NCBI RefSeq assembly: GCF_000265295.1
Contig: NC_018002.1
Coordinates: forward strand, 620,001 to 684,000
DNA: 64,000 bases
Reading direction: 5' to 3'
Source of the DNA: Sulfurospirillum barnesii SES-3
GTDB taxonomy: Bacteria; Campylobacterota; Campylobacteria; Campylobacterales; Sulfurospirillaceae
Numbering within the stretch: the stretch's first letter is position 1; every line of letters begins with the position of its first letter. The notes beneath the pieces are model-generated. The model ran no database searches. It saw only the letters and a list, made by a program, of their open reading frames with translations, and was not told the origin of the DNA. Shown here one piece after another: positions 11,604-20,402 of this stretch. Made by a program: the position numbers and the translations under genes.

Positions 11604-13280
11604 ATGGTAAAAGAGGCGAACAAAGCTGTTCATACTGACGCCGTGGACGAACATGAGGAGATGGATTTTGCGGCGATGTTGGAAGAGTCTTTCAAAGATT
11701 CTGAGAAAGATGCGCTCATCAATGGTGTGGTCGTTGCAATTAAAGAAGATGTTATTTTAGTAGATGTGGGTAAGAAGTCTGAGGGACGCTTAAACGCTTC
11801 AGAAGTAACAGATGAGAATGGCAACATTACATGTAAAGTTGGTGATGTAATTCCTGTAGTTATTACAGGTTTCAGAAACGAAAGACCAGCGGTTTCGCAC
11901 AAAAAGGCCCTTCGTAAAGATCGTATTAAAGCCTTTATTGCAGAGTATAATGAAGAAGAAGATGTGGCATTTGATGTCAAGATTACGGGTAAAAACAAGG
12001 GTGGATTTATTGCTGAGAACAAAGATGGCATTGAATTTTTCCTTCCACGCTCACAAGCAGCAGTCAAAGATATGAACAGCTTGATGGGTAAAACCTTGAA
12101 AGTTAAAATTATTAAAATTGATGAAGCGACAGAATCGATCATTATTTCTCGTAAAAAATATTTAGACGATGATCGTAAAAAACGCAAAGAGATTGTTCAA
12201 GAACTTATTGACCGTGATGAAGTGGTAGATGGAACGATTAAAAAAATTACAACCTATGGTATGTTCGTAGATGTGGGTGGTATTGATGGTTTAGTACATT
12301 ACAGTGAAATCAGTTACAAAGGCCCCGTCAATCCAGGTACTCTTTACAAAGAAGGTGAAGTGATTCCTGTTAAAGCCATTAAATATGACAAAGATAAACG
12401 TCATTTATCACTCTCTATTAAAGCGGCTATGCCAGATCCTTGGGATGAGATTAAAGATGAGTTAGAAACAGGTGATTCTATTCAAGTGACTATCAGCAAC
12501 ATCGAACCATACGGTGCATTTGTTGATTTGGGTAATGATATTGAAGGCTTCTTACACATTTCTGAGATTTCATGGGATAAAAACATCAAACACCCACGTG
12601 ATTACATCGAAGAGGGACAAGTGGTTGATGTTGAAGTCATTGAAATTGATGCAAAAGAGAGACGTTTACGTGTTTCTTTAAAAAATGTTTTGGCGAAACC
12701 TTTTGATGAATTTAGAAAGAAATTTAAAGTAGGTGATATTGTCAAAGGTGAGATTACAACGATTACCGCTTTTGGTGCATTTGTTAAAATTGGTGGTATT
12801 GAAGGCCTTCTACACAATGAAGATGCTTCATGGGATCGTAATAATAAATGCAAAGAACTTTTTGCTGTTGGCGATGAAGTAGAAGTAAAAATTGTTAAAA
12901 TTGATGAAGAAGCAGAGAAAGTCTCTTTAAGTAAAAAAGAGTTAGAAGATAGCCCTATTCAAAAATATGCCAAAACACATGAGAATGGTGATATTGTTCA
13001 TGGAAAAATCAGAGACATTAAAGAATTTGGTATTTTTGTTGAGCTTGAAGAGAATGTTGATGCACTGATTCGTAAAGAAGATTTGGGTCAAGTAAATGAG
13101 GCTGATCTTAAAATTGGCGATGAAATCGAAGCGGCTATTACCTTTATTGATGATAAGAAAAATCGTATCAGACTCTCTGTGAGACGTCTTTCTAAACTCA
13201 AAGAAAGAGAAGCACTTAAAGAGATCAATAAAGAAGAAAAAATGACGCTTGGAGATATTTTAAAAGATCAATTGAAGTAA
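11604..13280 (+). CDS. rpsA: 30S ribosomal protein S1
   Basis: A 558-residue acidic protein with six consecutive S1 RNA-binding domains. Several carry the typical turn, for example GMFVDVGGIDGLVHYSEIS, GAFVDLGNDIEGFLHISEIS and GAFVKIGGIEGLLHNEDASW. S1 brings mRNA to the 30S subunit during initiation. The ATG is preceded by AAAAAAGGGT. It follows ispH, an order shared with other Campylobacterota, and likely has its own promoter. A TTACATGTAA core at 11827 encodes Ile-Thr-Cys-Lys in a less conserved part of the first S1 domain. Confidence 0.96.
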   Translation: MVKEANKAVHTDAVDEHEEMDFAAMLEESFKDSEKDALINGVVVAIKEDVILVDVGKKSEGRLNASEVTDENGNITCKVGDVIPVVITGFRNERPAVSHKKALRKDRIKAFIAEYNEEEDVAFDVKITGKNKGGFIAENKDGIEFFLPRSQAAVKDMNSLMGKTLKVKIIKIDEATESIIISRKKYLDDDRKKRKEIVQELIDRDEVVDGTIKKITTYGMFVDVGGIDGLVHYSEISYKGPVNPGTLYKEGEVIPVKAIKYDKDKRHLSLSIKAAMPDPWDEIKDELETGDSIQVTISNIEPYGAFVDLGNDIEGFLHISEISWDKNIKHPRDYIEEGQVVDVEVIEIDAKERRLRVSLKNVLAKPFDEFRKKFKVGDIVKGEITTITAFGAFVKIGGIEGLLHNEDASWDRNNKCKELFAVGDEVEVKIVKIDEEAEKVSLSKKELEDSPIQKYAKTHENGDIVHGKIRDIKEFGIFVELEENVDALIRKEDLGQVNEADLKIGDEIEAAITFIDDKKNRIRLSVRRLSKLKEREALKEINKEEKMTLGDILKDQLK

Positions 13281-13283
13281 TCC

Positions 13284-13769
13284 ATGCAAAGAAAAGTACT
13301 CGGTACACTTTTTGTATTACTTTTTGTAGGAGTGGGATTGTTTTTATCCCGACTCCTGCATCAAGACATCGAAATGAGCCTTGATATTCCTGAGTACACA
13401 TCTTCCAAAATACCACAGATCAATGCACCTTCAAACCCAAATGTATGGATCAAAGAGATGGCACAGAAAGATTCACGGGATTTTATTTTTCCTGTAAATG
13501 AGCTTTTTATGCAAATTGATTTGGCAAAAGAGTTGGGTGGAAATGGAAAAATGAAGTCGTTTCGCTTGGTGATTGATCGAGCGGATCGTTACTCGCTCTT
13601 TTGCATTATTCAGACATTAACATCATTGCATTTGCCTTACATGGTGATTAAAGAAGATAAAGCCCCCATTATATTTGTTGAAGAAAAAAGTATTAAAAAG
13701 TTAGAAGGCGTTGTTTTAGAGCTTGAAAAATATGATATAAAATCAAAAATTGTTGAGGTTTGGTTATGA
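13284..13769 (+). CDS. Small membrane-anchored protein of unknown function between rpsA and serA
   Basis: A 161-residue protein with one N-terminal hydrophobic segment (about residues 6-23, LGTLFVLLFVGVGLFL), probably a signal anchor leaving about 135 residues in the periplasm. The remainder shows a mixed alpha/beta pattern with no motif I recognise. It starts 3 bases after rpsA and shares an ATGA overlap with serA. As I remember it, an unannotated gene holds the same place in Campylobacter jejuni, so it is real and conserved, but nothing in the sequence gives a role. Confidence 0.85.
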   Translation: MQRKVLGTLFVLLFVGVGLFLSRLLHQDIEMSLDIPEYTSSKIPQINAPSNPNVWIKEMAQKDSRDFIFPVNELFMQIDLAKELGGNGKMKSFRLVIDRADRYSLFCIIQTLTSLHLPYMVIKEDKAPIIFVEEKSIKKLEGVVLELEKYDIKSKIVEVWL

Positions 13770-15352
13770 GAACAAAAAAAATCATTGTATGCGATGCAAT
13801 CCACGAAAAAGGTTTTGAAATCTTACGTGCTGAAAAAGATATTGACGTTGTTGATGCCGTCAAGCTTCCCAAAGATGAATTATTAAAAATCATAGGTGAC
13901 TGTGATGTTGCCATTACACGAAGTTCTACCGATGTGGATGAGAAATTTTTAAATGCAGCCAGTAATTTAAAAGCGATTGTAAGAGCGGGTGTGGGTGTTG
14001 ACAATGTTGATCAAGAGGGATGTTCAAGACGTGGTATTATTGCCATGAATGTTCCAACAGCCAATACCATTGCTGCAGTTGAACTTACGATGGCACATCT
14101 TTTAGGCTGTGCACGAAGCTTTCCCAATGCTAACAATCATCTTAAAATTGATCGTATCTGGAACCGTGAAAAATGGTACGGCGTTGAACTTGCTGAGAAG
14201 CGTTTAGGTGTGATTGGTTTTGGTAATATTGGAAGCCGTGTGGCGATTCGTGCGAAATCTTTTGGTATGGAAATTGTAGCCTATGATCCGTATATTCCTG
14301 CATCTAAAGTCACGGATCTTGGAATGAGCTACACCACCAATTTTGATGATATTCTAGCATGTGATTTTATTACGATTCATACTCCTAAAAACAAAGAAAC
14401 ACTCAACATGATCTCTCATGATGAGATTGCAAAGATGAAGGATGGCGTGCGTCTGATTAACTGTGCTAGGGGTGGCTTGTATAATGAAGAAGCCTTGCAT
14501 GCAGGACTTAAGAGTGGAAAAATTGCTTTTGCAGGTATTGATGTATTTTCCAAAGAGCCCGCAACAAACCATCCACTTCTTGATTTAGAAAATATTTGTG
14601 TGACACCCCATTTAGGTGCAAATACCTTAGAGTCTCAAGAAAAAATTGCGATCCAAGCAGCGGAGAATGCTATTAGTGCTGCACGAGGCATTAGTTATCC
14701 TAATGCGCTTAATTTGCCAATTAAAGCGGAAGATATGCCAGCTTCATTAAAACCTTATTTAGAATTAGTCCAAAAAATGGGCTTTTTAGCTGCGCAACTT
14801 AATCGTTCCGCCATTAAATCTATTCGTCTTGAGCTTGAGGGAGATATTGCTGAATTTGGCAAATCACTCTTAACCTTTGGTGTGGTAGGAGCACTTAGTG
14901 AGACCAACGAAACGACTGTGAATTATGTTAATGCAGAGTTTGTCGCCAAAGAAAAAGGGATTGAGAGTAAATTTGAAGTTTTAGGCAGTACGAGTGGTTA
15001 TAAGAACAAAGTCACACTGGTATTGGTTACCGATAAAGATGCTATTAGTATTAGCGGAACCGTTTTTGGTGAAGATGAGCAACGCATCGTGGGCATTAAC
15101 GGCTTCAAGTTTGATTTTAAACCTAAAGGCAAAATGATTATCTTTAAAAATAACGATGTCCCAGGGGTTATTGCGAAAATCACCTCTATCTTGGCACAAG
15201 AGGGCATTAATATTGCTGATTTTAGATTGGGGCGTGGTGCACACCAATTTGCTATGGCGGTTATCTTAGTGGATACGGATATTGATAAAAAAATTATCAC
15301 TGAACTCAATAAGCTCGAAACATGCGTTTGGGTTGAATACGCTGTTTTATAA
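13766..15352 (+). CDS. serA: D-3-phosphoglycerate dehydrogenase
   Basis: A 528-residue enzyme of the long (type I) class that oxidises 3-phosphoglycerate at the head of serine synthesis. The NAD-binding GFGNIGSRVAIRAKSFGM (about residue 150) follows the first substrate segments. The catalytic Arg/Glu/His occur in NCARGGLYNEEAL and TPHLGANT contexts, then an intervening allosteric domain, and an ACT domain at the C-terminus (PGVIAKITSILAQEGINIAD) for serine feedback. ATG 13766 forms an ATGA overlap with the preceding stop; a TTG two codons upstream is less likely. Confidence 0.95.
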   Translation: MRTKKIIVCDAIHEKGFEILRAEKDIDVVDAVKLPKDELLKIIGDCDVAITRSSTDVDEKFLNAASNLKAIVRAGVGVDNVDQEGCSRRGIIAMNVPTANTIAAVELTMAHLLGCARSFPNANNHLKIDRIWNREKWYGVELAEKRLGVIGFGNIGSRVAIRAKSFGMEIVAYDPYIPASKVTDLGMSYTTNFDDILACDFITIHTPKNKETLNMISHDEIAKMKDGVRLINCARGGLYNEEALHAGLKSGKIAFAGIDVFSKEPATNHPLLDLENICVTPHLGANTLESQEKIAIQAAENAISAARGISYPNALNLPIKAEDMPASLKPYLELVQKMGFLAAQLNRSAIKSIRLELEGDIAEFGKSLLTFGVVGALSETNETTVNYVNAEFVAKEKGIESKFEVLGSTSGYKNKVTLVLVTDKDAISISGTVFGEDEQRIVGINGFKFDFKPKGKMIIFKNNDVPGVIAKITSILAQEGINIADFRLGRGAHQFAMAVILVDTDIDKKIITELNKLETCVWVEYAVL

Positions 15353-15370
15353 GAAAAGGAAAAAAGTACA

Positions 15371-16528
15371 ATGCTAAGAGAAAAATTCACTCCCATCTGT
15401 TTTTTATCGGCCCTAGGAGCTGGAGGACTCTCTGTCTCCTTTTTTATCTATTTAATGTTCATGGTGCCTCATGTTGGGGTTCCCATGACCACTTTTGAGT
15501 TTTTTTACCCAGCCCTTATGAAAGGTGATTGGCTCTCTTTTGTAAGCGGTGCTAGTGCTTTGGGTATTCTATTTTTTGCCTTTTATCACTTTAAACTTTT
15601 ATGGTGGAACATTAAACAATACACACTTTATAAACAAACCGAAGCGTATCAGCGTTTAGTGACATCTAATGCTGAAGTTACATTGATGACATTACCTTTA
15701 ACCTTTACCATGACTATTAATGTGTGTTTTGTTTTAGGGGCTTTGTTTGTTCCTCATTTGTGGAGTGTGGTTGAGTACCTTTTCCCTTTTGCTTTAATAG
15801 GGTTTGCGTTGTGCGGTTACTTTGCTCTCAAATTTTTTATTGCTTATTTTACCCGTTTGATTGTCAAAGGTGATTTTGATTTTGCAAGTAACAATAACCT
15901 CTCTCAAATGATTTCTATTTTTGCGTTTGCTATGGTGGCTGTTGGATTTGCAGCGCCTGGTGCTATGAGTCAGTCGTTGGTTATTAATGCCATTGGCATT
16001 TTTTGTGCTATCTTTTTTAGCGCTATTGCGCTTTTATTGCTTCTCATTAAAATGATTTTTGGGTTTCAAAATATTTTCCAACAAGGTATTGCACAAGAAG
16101 CAAGTCCTTCTTTATGGATTATGATACCTATCTTAACCCTTTTAGGCATTACGTTTATTCGCATTAGTTTTGGGCTTGACCATCATTTTGATCAAAAAAT
16201 GGCAAACGCATCGATGTTTACATTTACCAGCTTTGTACTTTCCTTGCAACTTATCTTTGGTGTCATTGGTTATAAAGTAATGCGTAATATTGGCTATTTT
16301 GAGACCTTTATTCATTCAAGTACTCTTTCGCCAACCAGTTTTGCATTGATTTGTCCAGGGGTTGCGTTTATGGTTTTTGGAATGTTTTTTGTGCATATGG
16401 GCTTGGTTGCCAATAATGTATTTACCCAAAATTCATTGGTTTATTTTCTCATGTTACTGCCTTTTATTTATATTCAATTTCAAACCATTCTTTACTTTTT
16501 TAAGCTAAAGAATAAATTTTTTTCATAG
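15371..16528 (+). CDS. Ten-TM integral membrane protein, possibly TDT/SLAC1-like
   Basis: A 385-residue very hydrophobic protein with about ten predicted membrane helices and short loops. The number and spacing of helices resemble the TDT/SLAC1 (TehA-like) anion-channel fold. The N-terminal stretch MVPHVGVPMTTFEFFYPAL reminds me of a Campylobacterota family named in databases as TsoY family (seleno)protein, but I cannot confirm this. No in-frame UGA is needed for the open frame here. The gene lies 18 bases after serA with an AAAAGGAAAAAAG ribosome site, and may be transcribed with it. Substrate and role are unknown. Confidence 0.75.
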   Translation: MLREKFTPICFLSALGAGGLSVSFFIYLMFMVPHVGVPMTTFEFFYPALMKGDWLSFVSGASALGILFFAFYHFKLLWWNIKQYTLYKQTEAYQRLVTSNAEVTLMTLPLTFTMTINVCFVLGALFVPHLWSVVEYLFPFALIGFALCGYFALKFFIAYFTRLIVKGDFDFASNNNLSQMISIFAFAMVAVGFAAPGAMSQSLVINAIGIFCAIFFSAIALLLLLIKMIFGFQNIFQQGIAQEASPSLWIMIPILTLLGITFIRISFGLDHHFDQKMANASMFTFTSFVLSLQLIFGVIGYKVMRNIGYFETFIHSSTLSPTSFALICPGVAFMVFGMFFVHMGLVANNVFTQNSLVYFLMLLPFIYIQFQTILYFFKLKNKFFS

Positions 16529-16657
16529 ATAATTATTTAATTCTAAAATAGTTATCTTAATTTTTTCTAATTAATAAAGCAATAAATAAAATGTGATACC
16601 ATCTCTTTTCTTGTCTATAAAGATAATAAGACGTAGATAAAAAAGGGAGTGTATTGC

Positions 16658-17998
16658 ATGAAAATGTTTGTTTATCTCTGTTTTGTGGTTACGGTTTCAT
16701 TTGCCACTTCACCATTAAGTCTTCATGATGCTCTTGAAAAGCTCAAAAGCAATAACCACGAGATTGATATTGCAAAGCGGGATGAGCATATCAGTGCATT
16801 GGAAGCAGAAGTAGCTACTGCAAGTTCTTTAGGTTCTCTTGATTTAAGTCATAACTTGTTACGTAGCAATGATGCACTCAATATTTTTGGTTATAAACTA
16901 CAATCACGTGAAGCACGTTTTACAGATTTTGGGTTTCGACAGCTTGATATGAGTAACCCAAACTATGATGCCAAACCAAGTGATTTAAACGAGCCACCAA
17001 GTCGCAACCACTTCTCCACACAACTCACCTATAGCCTACCTCTTTATAGCGGCGGAAAAATCAGTTACTATAAAAAAATTACCAAAGCCTTGCATCATTT
17101 AAGTACACTCACACGAGAAGAGACAAGTTTACAAAAACAATACGAAGTCAAAAAAACATTTTATGACATTGCCCTTGTAAAAGATTACATCACAGATTTG
17201 GCTTTCATTGAAAAAACCATGCAAAAACTTTACACAAAAGCAGCGGCACTACGAGAAGAGGGATATGCTAAAAAAGTAGACCTTTTAGAAATTGAAACTC
17301 GTCTAGCAGAAGTTGGGCGTCATTATGAGAGTGCTAAAGCAAACGAAGCAATGCTTTATCATTATCTCTCGTTTTTGTTGGATGAAACGGTCAGTGAAAT
17401 TATCACACCCACGATTGAAACATTGTCTTTTGAGATTCATGAAGAGGCGATTTTAAACGATAATATTCGTGTGAAACAAGCAGCCCAAAATCTTGAAATA
17501 TCAAAAATGAACATTGCTTTAGAAGAGAGTGCTTATTATCCGCAAATTGGTGCGTTTGTACAGTATGGCAGTGCGGACAATCATTGGATGAATGATTTTT
17601 CAAAAAACGATGCGTATACGGTCGGCGTACAGATAAAATGGAATCTTTTTAATGGCGGTGCGGATAAAGCCAATGTTGAAAAAGCGCGTGTTCACAATTT
17701 AAAAGCGCAACAAGCTTTTATTTTGTCACAAAAAAGCCTGCTTTTACATGTAAAACAACTGCAAACAAAACTTCACACCTATGTATATGAAATTAAGAGT
17801 TTAAAAAAAGAGGTTGAATTAGCACAGATGATTTATGAAAATTATGCAGGACGTTATGAGCAAAAGCTTCTTTCGATTCATGAAGTGATGCTCAAACAAA
17901 CCGAAGCCTTGCAAGCGGTTTTAAAACTCAAAGAGGCACAAAATGCACATAACGATACGATCTTTGAACTTGAAAAAATAGCTAGGAGTACAGATTGA
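16658..17998 (+). CDS. TolC-type outer membrane efflux protein
   Basis: A 446-residue outer membrane factor with a signal peptide (MKMFVYLCFVVTVSFA). It has the duplicated coiled-coil/barrel repeats of the OEP family, including PLYSGGKISYYKK and the second-repeat WNLFNGGADKANVEKA. Such proteins form the trimeric exit duct of tripartite efflux pumps. ATG 16658 has GGGAG 9 bases upstream; a GTG at 16649 would overlap the ribosome site. It is the first gene of a TolC-adaptor-RND operon and is joined to the adaptor gene by a TGATG overlap. About 130 AT-rich bases upstream should contain the operon promoter. A TTTACATGTAAA at 17743 encodes Leu-His-Val-Lys. Confidence 0.9.
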   Translation: MKMFVYLCFVVTVSFATSPLSLHDALEKLKSNNHEIDIAKRDEHISALEAEVATASSLGSLDLSHNLLRSNDALNIFGYKLQSREARFTDFGFRQLDMSNPNYDAKPSDLNEPPSRNHFSTQLTYSLPLYSGGKISYYKKITKALHHLSTLTREETSLQKQYEVKKTFYDIALVKDYITDLAFIEKTMQKLYTKAAALREEGYAKKVDLLEIETRLAEVGRHYESAKANEAMLYHYLSFLLDETVSEIITPTIETLSFEIHEEAILNDNIRVKQAAQNLEISKMNIALEESAYYPQIGAFVQYGSADNHWMNDFSKNDAYTVGVQIKWNLFNGGADKANVEKARVHNLKAQQAFILSQKSLLLHVKQLQTKLHTYVYEIKSLKKEVELAQMIYENYAGRYEQKLLSIHEVMLKQTEALQAVLKLKEAQNAHNDTIFELEKIARSTD

Positions 17999-18804
17999 TG
18001 AACGGTTTACATGTAAAGATTTTTTTCCTCTTTCTTTTGAGTGTTTCGCTGAGTGCTGGTGAATTACTCTTAAGTGGTCGTGTGATTTCAGAGAATGAGA
18101 AAAGTATTAGCAGTCGCTATATGGGCTATGTTCAAGAAGTTCGAGTGAATGAGGGTGATGTCGTCAAAAAAGGTGATTTGCTTTATAAAATTGATGCTAA
18201 AGAGATTGATAGTGCAATTGAACAGAGCAATCTAGCCATTGCACAAGCAGAACTCTCTTATGAAATGTATCAGATGCAATATTCCAATGCAAAACTTAAT
18301 TTAGAACGTCACCAGCGTTTGTTAGAAAAAGATATGGTCTCACAATTTGAAGTTGAAAATTTACAACTTAATACCAACAATCTAAAAACCATGATGCAGA
18401 TTGCTCAAAAACAGATTGCAACAGCCAAACAAAAACGCCTAGAAGTAAAAAATCAATACCACTATTTGGAGGTGAGAGCGCCCAATGACAGTGTGATTAT
18501 TCAAAAAAATATTCACGCTGGAGAAATGGCATTGGCGGGTGTTCCTGCATTCATTCTTTCTGATATTTCCACACTTAAAATTAGTGCAGAGATTCCAGAA
18601 AGCTACCTTGGAAGTGTGAAAGTTGGGGATAAAGCTTCTGTTTGGATTGCATCCATTGGGTGTAAAAGTGAGGGTGTGGTTGAAGCGATTATTCCTACTT
18701 CAAACCCCATGACCCATGCATTTAGACTGAAAAGTAGTTTTACATGTAACGAGGCAACGGCATATCCTGGGATGTATGCAACCGTTACTTTAGGTGGATT
18801 GTGA
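17998..18804 (+). CDS. Periplasmic adaptor (HlyD/MFP) subunit of an RND efflux pump
   Basis: A 268-residue membrane-fusion protein with a signal peptide, a split biotinyl-lipoyl domain (YVQEVRVNEGDVVKKGDLLYKID and later RAPNDSVIIQKNIHAGE), a short alpha-hairpin between the halves and a beta-barrel domain. It is shorter than most RND adaptors (usually 350-400 residues) because the membrane-proximal domain is minimal. The start overlaps the tolC stop (TGATG), and the stop overlaps the first RND gene in the same way. A TTTACATGTAAA palindrome occupies 18006-18017, only eight bases after the start codon; a shorter core lies at 18740. Confidence 0.88.
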   Translation: MNGLHVKIFFLFLLSVSLSAGELLLSGRVISENEKSISSRYMGYVQEVRVNEGDVVKKGDLLYKIDAKEIDSAIEQSNLAIAQAELSYEMYQMQYSNAKLNLERHQRLLEKDMVSQFEVENLQLNTNNLKTMMQIAQKQIATAKQKRLEVKNQYHYLEVRAPNDSVIIQKNIHAGEMALAGVPAFILSDISTLKISAEIPESYLGSVKVGDKASVWIASIGCKSEGVVEAIIPTSNPMTHAFRLKSSFTCNEATAYPGMYATVTLGGL

Positions 18805-20402
18805 TGTCACGTTATAAAGAAAAATATTTGGCAGGGTATTTGGCACGTCTTTTTTTACGCAATCCTCTTACGATGATTTTAGGGGTGAGTTTAATTGCAT
18901 TGGGGGTGATAGCCCTTGTGATGATGCCTCGCGAAGAAGACCCCCAAATTTCAATTAGTGGTGGTGTGGTTATGGTAAGTCTACCAGGTGCGAGTGCCGC
19001 TGAAATTGAACAGGTGATCGTGAAGCCATTGGAGCGTCGTATTAAAGAGATTAAAGGCGTGGAGCACGTGTATGGCATTGCCAGCGATAATGTAGGGATT
19101 GTCAATGTAATGTATTATATTGGAGAGAATCGTGAGGCATCTAATTTAAAGCTTTACGACAAGGTGATGCAAAATATGAATCATTTACCAAAAGGGGCAT
19201 CAACACCCTTAGTGCGTCCATTGGATATTGATATAGATATTCCTATTTTATCTATAGCCTTTTATGCCAAAGATGCCAATGCGACAGATTCTGTAGCATT
19301 GTATAAACGCATAGAAGCTTTTCGTAATAGCTTAGGTACGATGCCAAATTTGGCGAAAACAGAACTAAAAGGGGAGCATAAGGAGCAGTTTACTATTGAG
19401 GTTGACCTCTTAAAGCTCTCAGGGTACCATTTGGGTTTAGATCAGATAAGCACAGCTTTAAATGCACTTACTACCCAACTTCCTGATATAACAAATCATA
19501 GCAAAGAGGGAAAATTGCTTGTTTTTGGCATCAAAAATGCCTTAGAAGATGTAAAAGATATTGAAAATGTCATTGTAGCGCACGTAGGTGGTTCGGCGAT
19601 TTACTTAAAAGATGTGGCACATGTCTCTTTAGGGTATGATGTTCAAAACCTAAAACAAGCTTATATTAGTTATAAAAATGCCGATGGCTCGTTTACGCCT
19701 TTACAAGAACAAGTCACCTTATGTATCTCAAAGCTAAAAGGCTCCAATGCCGTGGTGATTGCGGAGGATGTTTTGGCTCGGTTGGATGCGTACAAAAGTG
19801 AACTCTCTAAAGAAGGCATTGCTTATAGTGTAACACGAAACTATGGACAAAGAGCCAATGAAGCGGTCAATGAATTGGTCTTTCACTTGCTGATTTCTAT
19901 TGTGATTATTGCGCTTTTGTTGATTTTTATTTTGGGATGGAGAGAAGGGCTTATTGTTACGTTAACCGTACCTGCTATTTTAGCGATTACTATTTTTATT
20001 GCGTATATGAGCGGTCAAACGATTAATCGTATTACGCTTTTTGCATTTTTATTAAGCCTTGGGCTTTTGGTCGATGATGTGATTGTTGTTATTGAAAATA
20101 TTCACCGTCACTTACACAGTAAATTTGCGAAAGATACATCTATGGGTGAGTTACTCATTGAAGCCACCGATGAGATTGGAGCTCCTACCAATTTGGCTAC
20201 CATAGCCATTATTTTAACCATGGTTCCTATGGCATTTGTAGGGCAAATGATGGGAGAATTTATGAAACCTATCCCTTTAAATGTTCCTGTTGCCATGACC
20301 GCTTCACTTTTAATTGCCTATATTTTTACTCCATACCTTGCTTTAAAACTACTTAAAAAGCCAAAAAAACATTCAGGAGCGCACCATGATGAAACGCTTT
20401 GA
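18804..20402 (+). CDS. RND efflux transporter, N-terminal half (TM1-TM6)
   Basis: A 532-residue protein matching the first half of an AcrB-type pump: TM1, the first porter/docking loop (PGASAAEIEQVIVKPLERRI is typical), then TM2-TM6. The proton-relay aspartate pair is visible in TM4 (GLLVDDVIVVIENI). It ends in a hydrophilic tail right after TM6, exactly where the cytoplasmic linker to TM7 begins. The second half is encoded by the next gene in another frame, with its own ribosome site. GTG 18801 is an alternative start. It forms one operon with tolC and the adaptor; substrate unknown. Confidence 0.88.
   Translation: MSRYKEKYLAGYLARLFLRNPLTMILGVSLIALGVIALVMMPREEDPQISISGGVVMVSLPGASAAEIEQVIVKPLERRIKEIKGVEHVYGIASDNVGIVNVMYYIGENREASNLKLYDKVMQNMNHLPKGASTPLVRPLDIDIDIPILSIAFYAKDANATDSVALYKRIEAFRNSLGTMPNLAKTELKGEHKEQFTIEVDLLKLSGYHLGLDQISTALNALTTQLPDITNHSKEGKLLVFGIKNALEDVKDIENVIVAHVGGSAIYLKDVAHVSLGYDVQNLKQAYISYKNADGSFTPLQEQVTLCISKLKGSNAVVIAEDVLARLDAYKSELSKEGIAYSVTRNYGQRANEAVNELVFHLLISIVIIALLLIFILGWREGLIVTLTVPAILAITIFIAYMSGQTINRITLFAFLLSLGLLVDDVIVVIENIHRHLHSKFAKDTSMGELLIEATDEIGAPTNLATIAIILTMVPMAFVGQMMGEFMKPIPLNVPVAMTASLLIAYIFTPYLALKLLKKPKKHSGAHHDETL

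Noticed and set aside
11630-12187. Minus-strand open frame of 185 codons opposite rpsA
   Set aside because: It is a shadow of rpsA caused by its codon use; no start signal and no recognisable domain.
20386-20402. RND gene split explained as a sequencing frameshift
   Set aside because: A good ribosome site precedes the second start and the break falls exactly in the cytoplasmic linker, both more consistent with two real genes; comparison with relatives would settle it.
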